Shown: piece by piece, positions 1-11,460 of the stretch
Position numbering within the stretch: the first letter of the stretch is position 1
Layout: each line of letters starts with the position of its first letter
From: Prorocentrum cordatum
Lineage: Eukaryota > Sar > Dinophyceae > Prorocentrales > Prorocentraceae
Length of the DNA stretch: 64,000 nt
Assembly: GCA_963575745.1 (NCBI GenBank)
Contig: CAUYUJ010018888.1
Coordinates: forward strand, 129,017 to 193,016
Direction of reading: 5' to 3'
Translations under genes and position numbers: made by a program
Notes under the pieces: model-generated
What the model was told of the DNA's origin: nothing
Databases searched by the model: none
What the model saw: only the letters and a program-made list of their open reading frames with translations

Positions 1-533
1 CCACTTCCAGCCCCTGGGCCCTCCTCGGGCAGTACCACGGGCGGTCACCAATATGGATAGAGGTGTCACCACCGCCGCGCCCCCCCGAGATCGAGGATCG
101 AGGAGGAGGGGGGATCGAGGACCGAGGATGTTTTTGGCGTCGCTGGTCCTCCTGTAGGTGTCTGGGAGGGCCCAGGGGAATCCGTCTCCTGGATGAGTTG
201 GCGAGCTCTGTAGTGGTGATCCCCCTTGGCACTGCCTGGCCTTCCAAGAAGGCTCCCGCCTTCCCAGAACCCAGATCTCCGACGGTACATTCTTTGTTGA
301 ATCCTGGCGTTTCTCCCCGATTTCGGCCCCCCTTGGGCCCTTATCGGGGCCATCAAAAAAGGACGCATGGAGAATTACCTTGGCGACGTACCGAACTCAT
401 GCGCAATGCGGGGCATAAGTACTTCAGGATTGCGACAACGGGGGCGATGACGTAACATGGATGCATGTGATTTTGCGAGCAGCAATCGGAAGGTTCGCAG
501 GCCCCCGATCAAGATATAAGGGCTACGTAATAA
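1..533. other. Unassigned sequence
   Basis: No gene recognised. Open frames here lack conserved motifs and overlap on both strands, as expected for GC-rich non-coding DNA. Confidence 0.4.
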
Positions 534-718
534 CAAATCACCCCCGTTGGCTGTGCCATGCGACCGTTGCACCCAACGTATCCCACATCAGCGTTTGAGA
601 TCCCCCGCGGGATACGTGCAGGCGCAACGTTATGACCATCGCCCGGCAGATGGACTGTTTCACAAATCACCCCCATTGGTTGTGCCATGCGTACATTGCA
701 CCCAACGTATCCCGCAAC
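534..718. repeat. Two-copy ~126-bp direct repeat
   Basis: A segment starting ACAAATCACCCCCGTTGG at 534 recurs from about 660 with the shared core GCACCCAACGTATCCC. It abuts the satellite that follows. Confidence 0.7.
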
Positions 719-721
719 AGC

Positions 722-2056
722 TCTCCAGAGCCCCCCTGGGACGGCGAGGTCTCGCTCAGGTCCCCGCGGTGCCTCATTCCGCTGGACCCACCGGCAGCCC
801 TTGAAAGTGGCGACAGTGTCGCAGATCGCAGCCCCCGGAGGGACGGCGAGGTCTCGCTCAGGTCCCCGCGGTGCCTCAGTCCGCTGGACCCAGCAGCGGC
901 CCCCGAAAGTGGCGACACTGTCGCAGATCGCAGCCCCCCCCAGGGACGGCGAGGTCTCGCTCAGGTCCCCGCGGTGCCTCAGTCCGCTGGACCCAGCAGC
1001 AGCCTTCGAAAGTGGCGACAGTGTCGCAGATCGCAGCCCCCCCCCCTCCAGGGACGGCGAGGTCTTGCTCAGGTCCCCGCGGTGCCTCACTCCGCTGGAC
1101 CCAACCGCAGCCTTTGAAAGTGGCGACAGTGTCGCAGATCGAACCCCCCCAAGGAACGACGAGGTCTCGCTCAGGTCCCCGCGGTGCCTCACTCCGCTGG
1201 ACCCAACAGCAGCCCTCGAAAGTGGCGACAGTGTCGCAGATCGAACCCCCCCAGGGACGGCGAGGTCTCGCTCAGGTCCCCGCGGTGCCTCATTCCGCTG
1301 GACCCACCGGCAGCCCTTGAAAGTGGCGACTTTGTCGCAGATCGCAGCCCCCCAGGGACGGCGAGGTCTCGCTCAGGTCCCCGCGGTGCTCAGTCCGCTG
1401 GACCCAGCAGCAGCCCCCGAAAGTGGCGACACTGTCGCAGGTCGCAGCCCCCGGAGGGACGGCGAGGTCTCGCTCAGGTCCCTGCGGCGCCTCACCCCGC
1501 TGGACCCATCGGCAGCCCTCGAAAGTGGCGACACTGTCGCAGATCGCAGCCCCCCCCAAGGGACGGCGAGGTCTTGCTCAGGTTCCCGCGGTGCCTCACT
1601 CCGCTGGACCCAACAGCAGCCCTCAAAACTGGCGACAGTGTCGCAGATCGAACCCCCCCAGGGACGGCGAGGTCTTGCTCAGGTTCCCGCGGTGCCTCAC
1701 TCTGGTGGATCCACCAGCAGCCTTTGCAAGTGGCGACGGGTCGCAGATCGCAGCCCCCTCCCTCAGGGGACGGCGAGGTCTCGCTCAGGTCCCCGCGCTG
1801 CCTCATTCCGCTGGACCCACCAGCAGCCTTCGAAAGTGGCGACAGTGTCGCAGATCGCAGCCCCCCAGGGACGGCGAGGTCTCGCTCAGGTCCCCGCAGT
1901 GCTTCACTCCGCTGGACCCACCAGCAGCCCTCGAAAGTGGCGACAGTGTCGCAGATCAGGGACGGCGAGGTCTCGCTCAGGTCCCCGCGGTGCCTCACTC
2001 CGCTGGACCCAGCAGCAGCCCCCGAAAGTGGCGACAGTGTTGCAGATCGCAGCCCC
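722..2056. repeat. ~103-bp satellite, about 13 tandem copies
   Basis: The core GGGACGGCGAGGTCTCGCTC recurs near 739, 840, 944, 1048, 1148, 1255, 1357, 1457, 1559, 1661, 1769, 1868 and 1961, a period of 93-108 bp. Each unit continues through a segment containing GCTGGACCCA and ends with GTGGCGACAGTGTCGCAGATC. The internal GCGACAGTGTCGC is a small palindrome. Long open frames over this block arise because the units rarely contain stops; they are not genes. Confidence 0.93.
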
Positions 2057-2650
2057 TTGGCAAGATGCACACACAAGAGGTACCCCAGCCAGGATGCACA
2101 CACACACACACACACTCGAGGTACGCACAAGACAAGAGGAGACAGGAGGAATGCGAGAGGCGAGAGGCGGGAGGACTGGAGACCGCAGCGCTTTATTCAA
2201 AGCGAACGCCCAACCAAGGAGAGTCGGGAAAAACAGTACCTCCAGGGGAAGCAGTCCGTACCTCAGAGGGCCGCGCGCTGTCAGAAGCCAGGTCGCAGGA
2301 TGTCGGGGCGGGCCGCCGGCCCGCTGGCGGTGGCGCCCATGGGAGCGTGCGGCGCCGCCATCGCGGGCCTGCGGCCACGAGCGTTCGCTCGGCGCGTCGG
2401 GCTGCCAGTCCTGGGCCAGCACGCTCCGGCGCGACGCGCCCACTCGGGGGGCATCGATAGGGGGGGGGAGAGGCATACACCTTAGGCGATGCTTAAGAAA
2501 ACTTAAGTTTTCGGCCAGAGTCTCGATTACTCTTAACGTTTCAATGTAAATCCTAAGTTTTTCATAGAAATGTTGGGTTTTTATTCAAGATCTGAGACTC
2601 TGAGTTTCTTAACCCATGATTTCTTAAGCATTTCGCAGGGTGTAGGGGGG
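2057..2650. other. Unassigned, with (CA)n at about 2095-2117
   Basis: A short CA microsatellite, then GC-rich unique sequence, then an AT-richer stretch (2480-2640) in which ACTTAAG/CTTAAG-type words recur. No gene recognised. Confidence 0.4.
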
Positions 2651-2795
2651 GATGCATCGACGCCCCATCGCCCAGTGATCGCCGACAGGGGCCCGATAGC
2701 CCCAACCTGCCCGGGAAGGTGCGGATTCCCTGTCGGCTATCGGAGGCATCTCGCCGATCTATCGGCGATGTATCGCCGATTCCAAGTCGCCACCC
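2651..2795. repeat. GATGCATCGAC inverted-repeat element, copy 1
   Basis: A ~140-bp element starting GATGCATCGACGCCCCATCG and ending with the palindromic string ATCTATCGGCGATGTATCGC. Related copies lie at 3563-3700, 14862-14985 and, interrupted, 43267-43555. The ends are partly complementary, suggesting a non-autonomous inverted-repeat element. Confidence 0.65.
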
Positions 2796-3158
2796 TGTCG
2801 CCAAGGTGCGCCTGGCGGCCGAGCTCTTCCTGGGCGCCGTCGTCGTCGTCGTCGTCCGTCGTCCGTCGCCGTCGCCGGCGCCGTCGCCGTCGTCGGCGTC
2901 GTCGTCCGGCGTCGTCGTCGCTTCCTTCCCGACTCCCTGTCCCTATCCCCCCCTGTCGCCACCCCTCACCAACCCCGTCCGACTCGCGCTGGGACAGAAC
3001 ACGGCGGGGGGCCGTCTGGCCGCGTTCGGCCTCCGGGGTCTCGTGCCGGCCCAGGGGCCGTCAAGCAAATGTCTCTACCCGGGACGAAGAGCGGGGCCTG
3101 GGTCAGAATTCGGAGGCTCGCGCACCGGAAGAACTCGACACGGTGCATGTACGGGGTT
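2796..3158. other. Unassigned, with (GTC/GCC)n microsatellite 2838-2925
   Basis: A degenerate GTC/GCC triplet tract followed by GC-rich sequence. Open frames here are arginine/serine low complexity. No gene recognised. Confidence 0.4.
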
Positions 3159-3317
3159 TCAGTCGGGCGTGTCTTTCTACAGGAGGAACATTCCAAATTA
3201 TTAAAAAATTAGTACGTGGATGATTTTCTTAGCATTTTTGACCATTTGGGATTTCTGTTGATTCTATTTATTTTGATTTGTCCAAAATCCGCCTGTAGGT
3301 GGGCATGCCCGATTTAA
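3159..3317. mobile_element. Introner-like TIR element, copy a
   Basis: The left end AGTCGGGCGTGTCTTTCTAC and the right end CCGCCTGTAGGTGGGCATGC are imperfect inverted repeats around an AT-rich centre. It belongs to the family described at 23028-23174. No clear target-site duplication is visible for this copy. Confidence 0.8.
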
Positions 3318-3562
3318 GTCTGGGGGCCCAGCACGTTTCGGTTCGACAGGCTGGCCGCGCCCCAATCCCCGCTGTCGTGATTGTTTCAGTGCGCGGTCCC
3401 TAGGGCTTTTGACATTTTTTCCCCATGGCGGATGGTTGATCATGAGTGGTTCTTGACTGTCATGGTGCCCGGCAGTGGTCCCCAGAGGCCGACAACTGAG
3501 AAAAACCTCCGCCTGCAGTTTCTCGAGGTCAGGGGCAACGCTAGAGGGGGATAGGCTCAGGG
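3318..3562. other. Unassigned sequence
   Basis: No coding or repeat signal recognised. Confidence 0.3.
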
Positions 3563-3700
3563 GGATGCATCGACCCCTTTCGACCCTTCATCGCCGATAA
3601 GGTCCTGATGGACCACCCTGCCCAGGAAAGTGCGGATTTGCCATCGGGGGCCTATCGCCGATCTATCGGCGACGTATCGCCGATTCCAGGTCGATGCTTC
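3563..3700. repeat. GATGCATCGAC inverted-repeat element, copy 2
   Basis: Starts GATGCATCGACCCCTTTCGA and ends with ATCTATCGGCGACGTATCGC. It is a clear relative of 2651-2795. Confidence 0.65.
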
Positions 3701-3839
3701 CCCCTCTGAGACAGTCCCCCCGAACGTTTCCCTTCATGTGGGGACGAAGGGGATAAAGGGGACGGAGGAAAAGAGAGACGAACGAGGGCGAAGGATTACC
3801 TCGAGGAGGAGGAAGAGCAGGCGGAGAAGGATGAGGGGA

Positions 3840-4800
3840 TGACCAGTGTAAGCCCAAGTTTCATGAACGATGCTGGAATACACCCTTCCTCCGAACTCCC
3901 TCTCCATAGACCCAAAACAGAGATTCACGTCCACTGAGGAAAGTGCCCCGTTGGGAGAGCCGTGTAAAAGTCCTGACGCGTGCCAAAATAACGTTTTTGG
4001 GATTTCAACGCCAGGAGTCAACCTGCTTGTTGCGCCATGGCGATCTTGAATCGTGCCAGAACATTATTCTTGGGATTCCAACACCGCGAATATATGTTAC
4101 TGCTGCGTGCGCCCTAACAGTCCTGAAACGCTCGGAAACGTTATTGTTGGAATGCTAACCATGAGAATCCGCGGATATGTTCGGAAATGTGTTAAGTCGA
4201 ATGTGCGCGGCTCAAATGGCGAGAGCCACATTTTGAAAACCACCCGCCCATAAACCGTGAAACCCTTGCGATGTGTTCAAACATATGAGCGCGGCGCTTA
4301 GGCGAGAGCCACATTTGGAAAACCACCCGCGGTCCATCCGTGAAGCTCATGCAACTGTATAAAACGAACGTGCGCGGCACTTGGGCGAGAGCCACATTTT
4401 CAAAAGGACCTGCCATCAATCCGCAAATCCCCTTGCAAACTCAAGAAACGAATTTGCGCGGCGCCAGGGCGAGAGACACATGTTGCAAACCATCCGCTCC
4501 CAGTCCGCTAAATTTATGTTTTTTGCATGTGCTCGGCGCTAAGGCGAGAGCCACACGTTGAACACCACCCGCACATAGTCCGTGAAACCTTTGCAAGCTT
4601 CTGAAACATATGTGCGCGGCGCTAAGGCGAGAGCCACATGTTGAACACCACCCGCCCTCCATGTATGAAACTGCTGTCAGTTTCAAGTTTGAAGCGGACG
4701 CCTCGGCGAAACGCTTGGCCCGCCCTTGCTATCGTCGTCGGGGTGCGACAGGGAGGAGTTATTCACAAGGGAACGGCATGGAGGACCCAGGCATCCGACG
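3840..4800. repeat. Composite ~1-kb repeat, unit 1
   Basis: It contains a leader (GACCAGTGTAAGCCCAAG), ~60-bp repeats around AATCGTGCCAGAACA (3975-4160), six ~82-bp repeats around GGCGAGAGCCACATTTTGAA (4195-4640), and an end module with CGAAACGC and GGGGTGCGACAGGGAGGAG. Units 2 and 3 repeat the same order. Confidence 0.8.
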
Positions 4801-4894
4801 ATCTGCGTTTTTCAATGCGCGGCCCCAGAGGTCCCAGAGGATAATTCAGCAAAGAGGGGGGGAAGGAGGAGGAGGAGGAGGAGGAAAAGGAGGA

Positions 4895-5600
4895 GGAGTC
4901 CAGAGTAAACCCAAGGCTTACCAACGATGTGTGAATACACCCTCTTTCCAGGCTCCCTCTTCACAGACCCCATACAAGGTTGATTTGCCACTGAAGGAAG
5001 TGCCCCGTTGGGAGACAACCGTATCAAATTCGTGAAGCGTGCCAAAACACCATTCTCGGGATTTCAGCGCCACAAGTCAACCTGACTGTTGCGTTTGACG
5101 ATGTTGAATCGTGCCAGAACACCGTTCATGGGACTTCACCACCGCGAATCATGGTAACTGTTGCGCCCTGACAATCCTGAATCGTTTCAAACACCGTTTA
5201 TGATTCGTTAGCCATGATCAGCTGCGAACCTCTTGTCATGTGTTAAAACGGCTGTGCGCGGCGCTAAGGCGAGACCTACATTTTGAAAGGGAATCGCCCT
5301 CAATCCGTGAAGCCCTTGCAACTGTTTAAACGAATGTGCGCGGTGTTAATGCGAGAGCCACACGTTGAAAACCACCCGCCTTCAACCCGCGATGCTCCTG
5401 CAATTTGTTGAACGCGAATGTGCGCGGCGCTCAGGCGAGAGCCACATTTTGAAAACCACCGGCCCTCCATCTGTGAAGCTGTTGCCAGCGTTCAAGCTTC
5501 AGCTTCATAAGTGGTAAGGACGTCTCAGACGAAACGCCCGGGCCGTCCTTCCGACTGGCCTCATTATTAGGACAAGGAATGAAGGATTAGAGGAGGAGGA
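4895..5600. repeat. Composite ~1-kb repeat, unit 2
   Basis: Same module order as unit 1, with two 60-bp repeats and three ~82-bp repeats (5225-5475). The end module GACGAAACGCCCGGGCCG lies at about 5526. Flanked by (GGA)n at 4863-4900 and 5591-5638. Confidence 0.8.
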
Positions 5601-6239
5601 AGAGGAGGAGGAGGAGGAGGAGGAGGAGGAGGAGGAGGAACGCCTGGACCTAGACAGTCGGCGATGTGTTCTTTCTTGATGTGCGGTCTCAGATGTTCCG
5701 ACCGCTTCACGGGGGACAGTTTTTCGCCCCAGAGCCGTTTTTGATTGTTCAGGGTCGGCTAGGGCCCCTCGTTGGAATGACCCTTGGTGCCAGCCCAAAG
5801 GGGGTCGGATAGTATTCTTCGGGATTGAGCTCGGCGTCGCGTCTCCGTTGGTTTTCCGAAGGGGGGCTTGGTCGGCTGGGCGGGTCCCGAATTTCAGCCC
5901 AATTTCCAAATCATCCAATTTGAAAAAGGTCATTCGACTGAATTTGAATACCCCTGAATTTCAGTTCATGAGAACCCTAACCAATCGACTTGTCTAGTGT
6001 TGAAAGTTATTCGCGCTCGTGGACTGCGTCGCGGGGGGGGGGGGGGGGGGGGGGCGATTTTGACCACGACGCCAGACCTGGTCATAGCTCATCGTGGTGG
6101 CGCTCAGAAGCCTCTGCTTACGCAGTGCCTTCGGAGCGCCGGGAGCCTCAATTGGAGGAATTCTGTAGTTGTCCGCTAAGGATCGCTCGAGGCGCGTAAC
6201 TACAAGCATCATCTCGTCAGATCTCATGGGGAGGAGGAG
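5601..6239. other. Unassigned, with (GGA)n and a ~22-nt G run at 6031-6053
   Basis: After the GGA tract comes a 'gtcccgaccgctt...' type segment (5680-5775) related to the element at 17240-17430. A poly-G run follows. No gene recognised. Confidence 0.4.
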
Positions 6240-7010
6240 GAGGACCAGTGTAAATTCAAGACTCATCAACGATGTTTCAATAGATCTCCCCTCGAAGATC
6301 ACTTTACATAGGCCCTGAAATAGTGCATTGTTTTACCAAGAAGTGGTTCATTAGAAGACAACCGTCTCAGAAAATGCCCAATCGTGCGAAAAGGCAGTTC
6401 CTGGCAATGAAACGTCGCGGATCAACATGACAGTTGAGTCTTGACAACCTTCTATCGTGCCAAAACGCCGTTTTTTGAATCTCAACGCCGCGAATCAACA
6501 TTACCGCTGCGTCCTGGCAATGCTGAATCGTGCCAGAACTTCATTCCTGAGACTTCGGCTACGCGAATATTTCAACTTATTGCGCACGCTTACAACGAAT
6601 GTGCATGGTGTTAAGGCGACACCCACATAGTCAACAGGAACCGCCCGCCATCCTTGAAGCTGTTGCAAACTTTTAAGATGCACGTGCGCGGCGCACGCGA
6701 ACCACCCGCCGTCCATCCTTGAATTTGTTGCAAGTTGTTCACAAAAAATTGCGCGTCGCTAAGGCGAGACACATTTTTTGTAAAGACAGTGCTTTCAATC
6801 TTTGAAGCTGTTGCAAGTTTTTGAGACGAATGTGCGTGGCGCCCAAGCGACAGCCACATTTTTAAATCCGCCCGTCCTCCATTTGTGAAGCTGTTGCCAC
6901 TTTTCAAGCTTCAGGATCATCCGTGGTCAGGAAGTCTCAGGCGAAACGCCCAGCCCGCCCTTATCGACTGGCCTGGGGGTGCGACAGGGAGGAGTTTTTA
7001 CAGGAAGAGG
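6240..7010. repeat. Composite ~1-kb repeat, unit 3
   Basis: Third occurrence of the leader, 60-bp, ~82-bp and end modules. The ~82-bp repeats lie at 6590-6870 and the end module near 6935 (GGCGAAACGCCCAGCCCG). It is more diverged than units 1 and 2. Confidence 0.75.
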
Positions 7011-7054
7011 AATGGAGGACGGCACATCGATGCGATGTGTTTTTCGTTGTTGTC

Positions 7055-7160
7055 AATGCGGGGTCTCCGAAGGTCCCGACCCTTTCCCCAGGACCGATGT
7101 TTCATCCTGAGTCGTTTGTTGACGGTCCCGGAGCCCAGGGAGGGCCCCTTCCGCATTGAG
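7055..7160. repeat. Fragment of the 'CCCGAGTCGTTTT' element
   Basis: GGGTCTCCGAAGGTCCCGAC, then GAGTCGTTTGTTGACGGTCC and a segment ending CAGGGAGGGCCCC, match the core of the elements at 17240-17430 and 49524-49716. Confidence 0.55.
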
Positions 7161-7173
7161 TTTTCCAAAGCGT

Positions 7174-7295
7174 GGGAGGTGTTTGAGGAGGAGGAGGAGG
7201 AGGAGGGAGGAGGAGGAGGAGGAGGAGGAGGAGGAGAGGAGCAGGAGGCGGAGAAGGAGGAGGTGGAGGAGGAGGACGAGAAGGAGGCAGAGCCT
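7174..7295. repeat. (GGA)n microsatellite
   Basis: Nearly pure GGA/GAG triplets, purine-only on the + strand. Confidence 0.9.
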
Positions 7296-7867
7296 AGCAA
7301 GGGGCCGCACCCTCAGCGGACCGCTGGCGCGCCCCGCGAGCGCGGCCCCCCTTCGAGCGATGGGCGCCGCCTGGTGCAGCCGGCGTGCCGCCGCCCCGGC
7401 CGCGGGCGGCGCGGGCGAGGGCGCCGCCGCTCCGGCGGGCCGCCCGGCGGGCCGAGGCGGCCCCAGCGGCCGCCCGGCGGTCGAGGCGGCTGCGGCGGGC
7501 GCGGGGCTCCCGGCTGGGCAGCGAGATCCCCGACGACCCCTCGCGTCGTGGATCAAGCAGTGGCGAAGCGTCCCGGCGTGCCCATAGCCCTACCAAATTA
7601 AGCAATGTTCTAAGAACCTTTCTAGTGGTTGCCACGACATGTGCTTAGAGCATTCCTGGCGGAGTCTGTCTTGTTTGAACACATCGGGCTTGTGTTCTGA
7701 GAACATGGTTTTTTGTTTTCAGAACATTTGTGGGTTCTGAGAACACTTCGTGGTGTGACTATAGGAATGCCGGGACGGTCGGTCCCTGCTCAAGTGGAAG
7801 AGAGGTCTCAGGGGAGGGAGAAGGTACCCACGCTGCTGCCCTCGCCTCGTTTTCGCCGGTCTGGGCC
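7296..7867. other. Unassigned; GC-rich block 7310-7560
   Basis: The GC-rich block gives alanine/arginine-rich open frames on both strands without motifs. It could hide an upstream exon of the deacetylase gene, but nothing in it can be linked to exon A. 7620-7760 repeats the word TTCTGAGAACA. Confidence 0.3.
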
Positions 7868-8037
7868 TCCCGGGAGGCCCTCTTGAAGGGGCCCACAAAC
7901 ACACAAATAAATACACACAAATAAAAAGATTCCCCATATTTTCCCATATTTTCTGGGTTTCTGTCTTCCCCCCCACTTCCCATATTTTCGCATATTTTCT
8001 GGGAATCGACGAATAATTGTGTCTGTGTGTTTTTTCC
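7868..8037 (-). repeat. GGGAAAATATGGGAAGTGGG element, reversed copy
   Basis: A ~165-bp dispersed element, here reversed. Copies in + orientation lie at 12664-12822, 43745-43905, 45196-45354 and 45470-45632. Its ends contain ACACACAGACACAAT and, at the other side, TTATTTGTGTGTATTTATTT, which are weakly complementary. Confidence 0.8.
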
Positions 8038-8087
8038 CCTCCTGATTCGTAGCCACCGCTGGGTGCGCCGCGGAATTCTGGTCATCT

Positions 8088-8296
8088 GGACGCCCGAAAT
8101 GGGTACCGAAAGAAGGGGCACAATGCCCAGCAACAATTCCTGCTCCTCTTCAACAGGATTCGCTGTCCACGCCGCCGCGGCCCGTGTCCGTTCGAGACAG
8201 AAGGCCGCCTGCCCAACAGCGGCCGCGGTTGGCTTGGGACAACATCTGTTGTTGGGCACAGTGCCCATTCTTTCCGTGCCCATCTCGGGTGTCCAA
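8088..8296. mobile_element. ~210-bp element with ~50-bp terminal inverted repeats
   Basis: The left end TGGACGCCCGAAATGGGTAC is matched in reverse complement by the right end, whose last bases include GTGCCCATCTCGGGTGTCCA. Complementarity continues to the CAGCAACAA / TTGTTGGG region. A second, interrupted copy is at 49370-49765. Confidence 0.75.
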
Positions 8297-8510
8297 AGGT
8301 CAGAACGCACCCCGGCAGATGTTCGGGGCGTCGCGGCTTCGGTACCTTTCGGTTTCCCCAGAGACCTCCGACGATCCTTCGCTTGTGAAAATCATGACGG
8401 ATGCTTTGTGCTGATTCTTCCTGTGTTCAGCTTCTGGGGGCCCTCCCCAGGCCCCGGGACCGTCAGGAAACCTTTCAGGAAGGAACGTTGCTCTTGGAGA
8501 ATGGGTCTAG
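8297..8510. other. Unassigned sequence
   Basis: It contains a short match to the 'gacggtcccgggg' repeat core at about 8445-8480. No gene recognised. Confidence 0.3.
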
Positions 8511-8806
8511 ACCTCGACGGCAACGACGCCGCCGACGACGACAACGACGACGAGCTGGCAACAACGACGACGAAGTCGTCGAGACCTCGACGGCGACGCC
8601 GCCGCCGACGACGACGACGACGACCACCACCACCACGACGACGACGACGATGACGACGACGACGACGACGACGACAACGACGATGACGACGACGACGACG
8701 AGCTGGCAACGACAACGACGAAGTCGACGACGACGATGGCGACGTCGACGACGACGACGCCGCCGCCAACGACGGCGACGCCGTCGCCGACGCCGATACC
8801 GACCCT
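8511..8806. repeat. Degenerate (GAC)n microsatellite
   Basis: About 300 bp of GAC/GCC triplets with irregular interruptions. Open frames over it are low-complexity Arg/Thr/Val artefacts. Confidence 0.9.
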
Positions 8807-9290
8807 GAGATCTGAGTGGTTTACTTTTCACACTGGGCATTATCGCCCTGCTTCGGACCCTGGGACCACCACAGGTCGAAAAATGCCGCAGAAAGACGGG
8901 TTACAGGGCTCTTGGTTTGCGTTTGTTCGCGACGTTGACTTGTTACCATCACGATTTCTGACAGATTTCTTTCACTTTTTTCGCTGGTGCAGATCCGAGT
9001 TATGGTCGTCAAATTGGCGTTCCAGACTTCTGACTCCGCGGCAAAGTCACGGCGGGAGGTTCTGGGATGTTTCTGTTTTGCGATCTTGGGCCCCATGGAC
9101 TGCAGCGGGCGCGGTGGTTCCTGTACTGGGCGCTCCAGGTCTCCCCGCGACGTGGCGTTGCCCAGCCTCCGGGCACCTTTCCTCGATTTCGGCAGGGGCG
9201 AAAAGTGGCCCCGGGAAAGCGGTCGGGACCTCACGCGGCCAGGCAGCGATTCGAAGCCATCCCCACCAGACCCTGCTGGGCCTCCAGCTC
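8807..9290. other. Unassigned sequence
   Basis: Moderate-GC unique-looking sequence with no conserved motif seen. Confidence 0.3.
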
Positions 9291-9695
9291 CTCGTCCTTC
9301 TCCTCCTCATTCACCTCTCCCTCCCCCCTCTTCCCCCCCCCCTTCCTGGTCCCAAGCCCTCCTTCCTCTCCCTCCCCACCCCCCCTCCACTCCTACCCTC
9401 TAGGCGCCAGCACCTCCCTCCGTTGCTGGCGCTCTGTCATGGCCTCCCCCTGATTTGGAGGCGTGGGCGTGGAGCTCCAAAGAAAAAAATACTCCTGCCC
9501 TCCCTTGATCCCCCTGCCCTCCCTCTCCCGACCCTCCCCTCCCTGCCCCCTGCCCGTCCTCGGCTGTCTTGGGGAGGGCCTCCTCCTCCCCCTCCTCCTC
9601 CTCCTCCTCCTCCTCCTCCTCCTCCTCCTCCTCCTCCTCGCCCTCCCTCTTCCTCCTCCTCCTCCTCCTCCTCCTCCTCCTCCTCCTCCTCCTCG
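9291..9695. repeat. (CTC)n-rich pyrimidine tract
   Basis: CTC/CCT-rich sequence with nearly pure CTC at 9586-9640 and 9648-9694. Overlapping open frames are repeat translations. Confidence 0.85.
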
Positions 9696-11319
9696 TCCGA
9701 GCGCCCTCTTGGCTCCTTCGCGCCCCGAGAGGCGCGGGAGTCTCCCGGCGGCAGGCGCTCGGCGGTCTGCGGCCTCGTTCGGGGCCCTGGCCGGGGCCTG
9801 GGGCCGCCCAGCAGCCATCGGGAGCCTCGATGATTCACGTTGCTTGCACCTTCGGGGGGCCTTCGGGGGCCGCGCCCGTCCCCAAAGTTGCTGTCTTCTC
9901 TTGCGCTCCGCGCGGACTCGGCGCGGGCCTGGCGTGGACTCGACGCGGATTCCACGCGGATTCGACACGGATTCGACACGGATCCGACGAGTCCGACATG
10001 GCTTCGACACGGATTCGAGGCGGATAGGGCCGCGACAGGACAGACAAGGTCCCCCGAGGATGCAACCTAACCTTGAGACGGGGGTCAAGGCAAACGAAGG
10101 TGGGGGGACAGCACAGGCGCGAGCATCACACGGATTCGCCGGCGGGCCTCGTCGACGACATGGACGATCGATTTTATTTTCCCGGCGCCTGCCGGCGCTG
10201 GAGGCCGCCGTGCATCGAGGAAAGTGCTTGCAGACGAAATCAGCTGCACGCAGCAGAGATCGCACCCCCCCTTTCCCCTCGGGAGCCTTGAGACCAGGGT
10301 CAATGCAAACGGGGGTCAGCCAGAGCGCCCGATCTTGCAGGATCCTGCAGGGCAAGGGTCGCATCGGCCTGGGTTTGAGTGCAGGATCTTGCAGGGTCCT
10401 TCGCACTGACCCAGGTTGGGGTGCAGGATCTTGCAGGACCTCGCACGATTCTGCAAGGCCTGACTAACCCGGGTCTGGATTGACCCGGGCCAGAACATCC
10501 CCGGCAACAAAATGGGGTGGAAAAACAGTTTCGTGAAAGGGTCTGTACCTCCCGGGTTCTACGTGCTGAAAAAAAGGCACACCGTCGAAGGCCTGGGTAT
10601 GGGGTCGGAGGATCGTGCCGCATCGCCGATTCTTGCTCGATGCGGCTCGATGTGGAGCTCGGTTCTCCTCCCTCAAAAGCTGACGGCGCCGATGCCTCGC
10701 CGACTTCGTCGATGCCATCGCCAACGCATCGGTGATGCCTCGGCGGTGCGGCGCGCTGTGCCGACCGCAACTCACTCGGGCGCCGTTTGGGTGCCTCCAG
10801 GTGGGCGTGGGCCTGGCGGCCGCCGAGAAGGTCTCCACACCTCGTCGCGTCGTGGGCAAGAAGTCACGGCGAGAGGTTCTCGGCAGATTCCAGCCCCCGG
10901 GGGCCTGCCTTGGGCCCGGCAAGAAACGTTTCGGGCCCAACGCAAAGAAGAGCTGGCCGGCCTTTGGGAAGTGGCCCAACCCAGACAGCCGACGATGCGA
11001 TGCTTTCAGCCCGCGGCCCCTGAGTTCCCAGCAATGTCCCTGGGGGGGAGTTTGTCGTCCCGGGCACATGTTTGATAACCCCGTGGCCCGATGACGGGCT
11101 TGCAGAGGCAAAGAGAAGTGCAGGAACAGCACGCCGGGAGCGTGAACGCATGCCGTCGGAGATCTGGGCGCACCTCCCGGGGTGTGAACCGCCACGGCGT
11201 CGGGGGCCCTCGGGAAGGTCACCAGCTCGTCGTCCTCCACGGCGCTGGCGAGGGCCCGGTGCACCCGGGAGTGGCTGGAGGAGCGGGGCTTCCTGGACAC
11301 TCTGGAGGGTGAGCGGCAG
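9696..11319. other. Unassigned, with short tandem words
   Basis: 9930-10025 has ~12-bp repeats of GGATTCGACAC; 10335-10480 repeats GTGCAGGATCTTGCAGG; 10597-10755 is a diverged copy of the GATGGGGTC hairpin family. An open frame in phase with exon A extends up from 11319 to a TGA at 11185, so exon A could be longer at its 5' end. No start exon was identified. Confidence 0.4.
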
Positions 11320-11460
11320 GTCGGCCTCGCGTACGACGAGTTCATGCTGCAGCACGTCGGGCCGCAGGGCCATCCGGAGCAGCCCGCGCGCCTGGAGGAG
11401 ATCCTGTCGCAGCTGTGGACCTCCGGGCTCCTGGAGGCCCCAGGGGGCCAGCCAGCCAAG
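11320..11460 (+). CDS. Histone deacetylase exon A
   Basis: Encodes VGLAYDEFMLQHVG followed by HPEQPARLEEILSQLW, the N-terminal strand and loop of the class II deacetylase domain. The acceptor GGCAG|GTC and the donor AAG|GCAGG bound it in phase 0. The frame stays open upstream to 11188, so the 5' limit is the least certain edge. Confidence 0.75.

Noticed and set aside
687-2549. 620-residue and overlapping open frames on both strands
   Set aside because: They run through the ~103-bp satellite; several frames are open at once because the unit rarely contains stops.
7156-7648. Ala/Arg-rich frames that could be an upstream deacetylase exon
   Set aside because: Frames open on both strands, no deacetylase motif and no in-phase junction to exon A.
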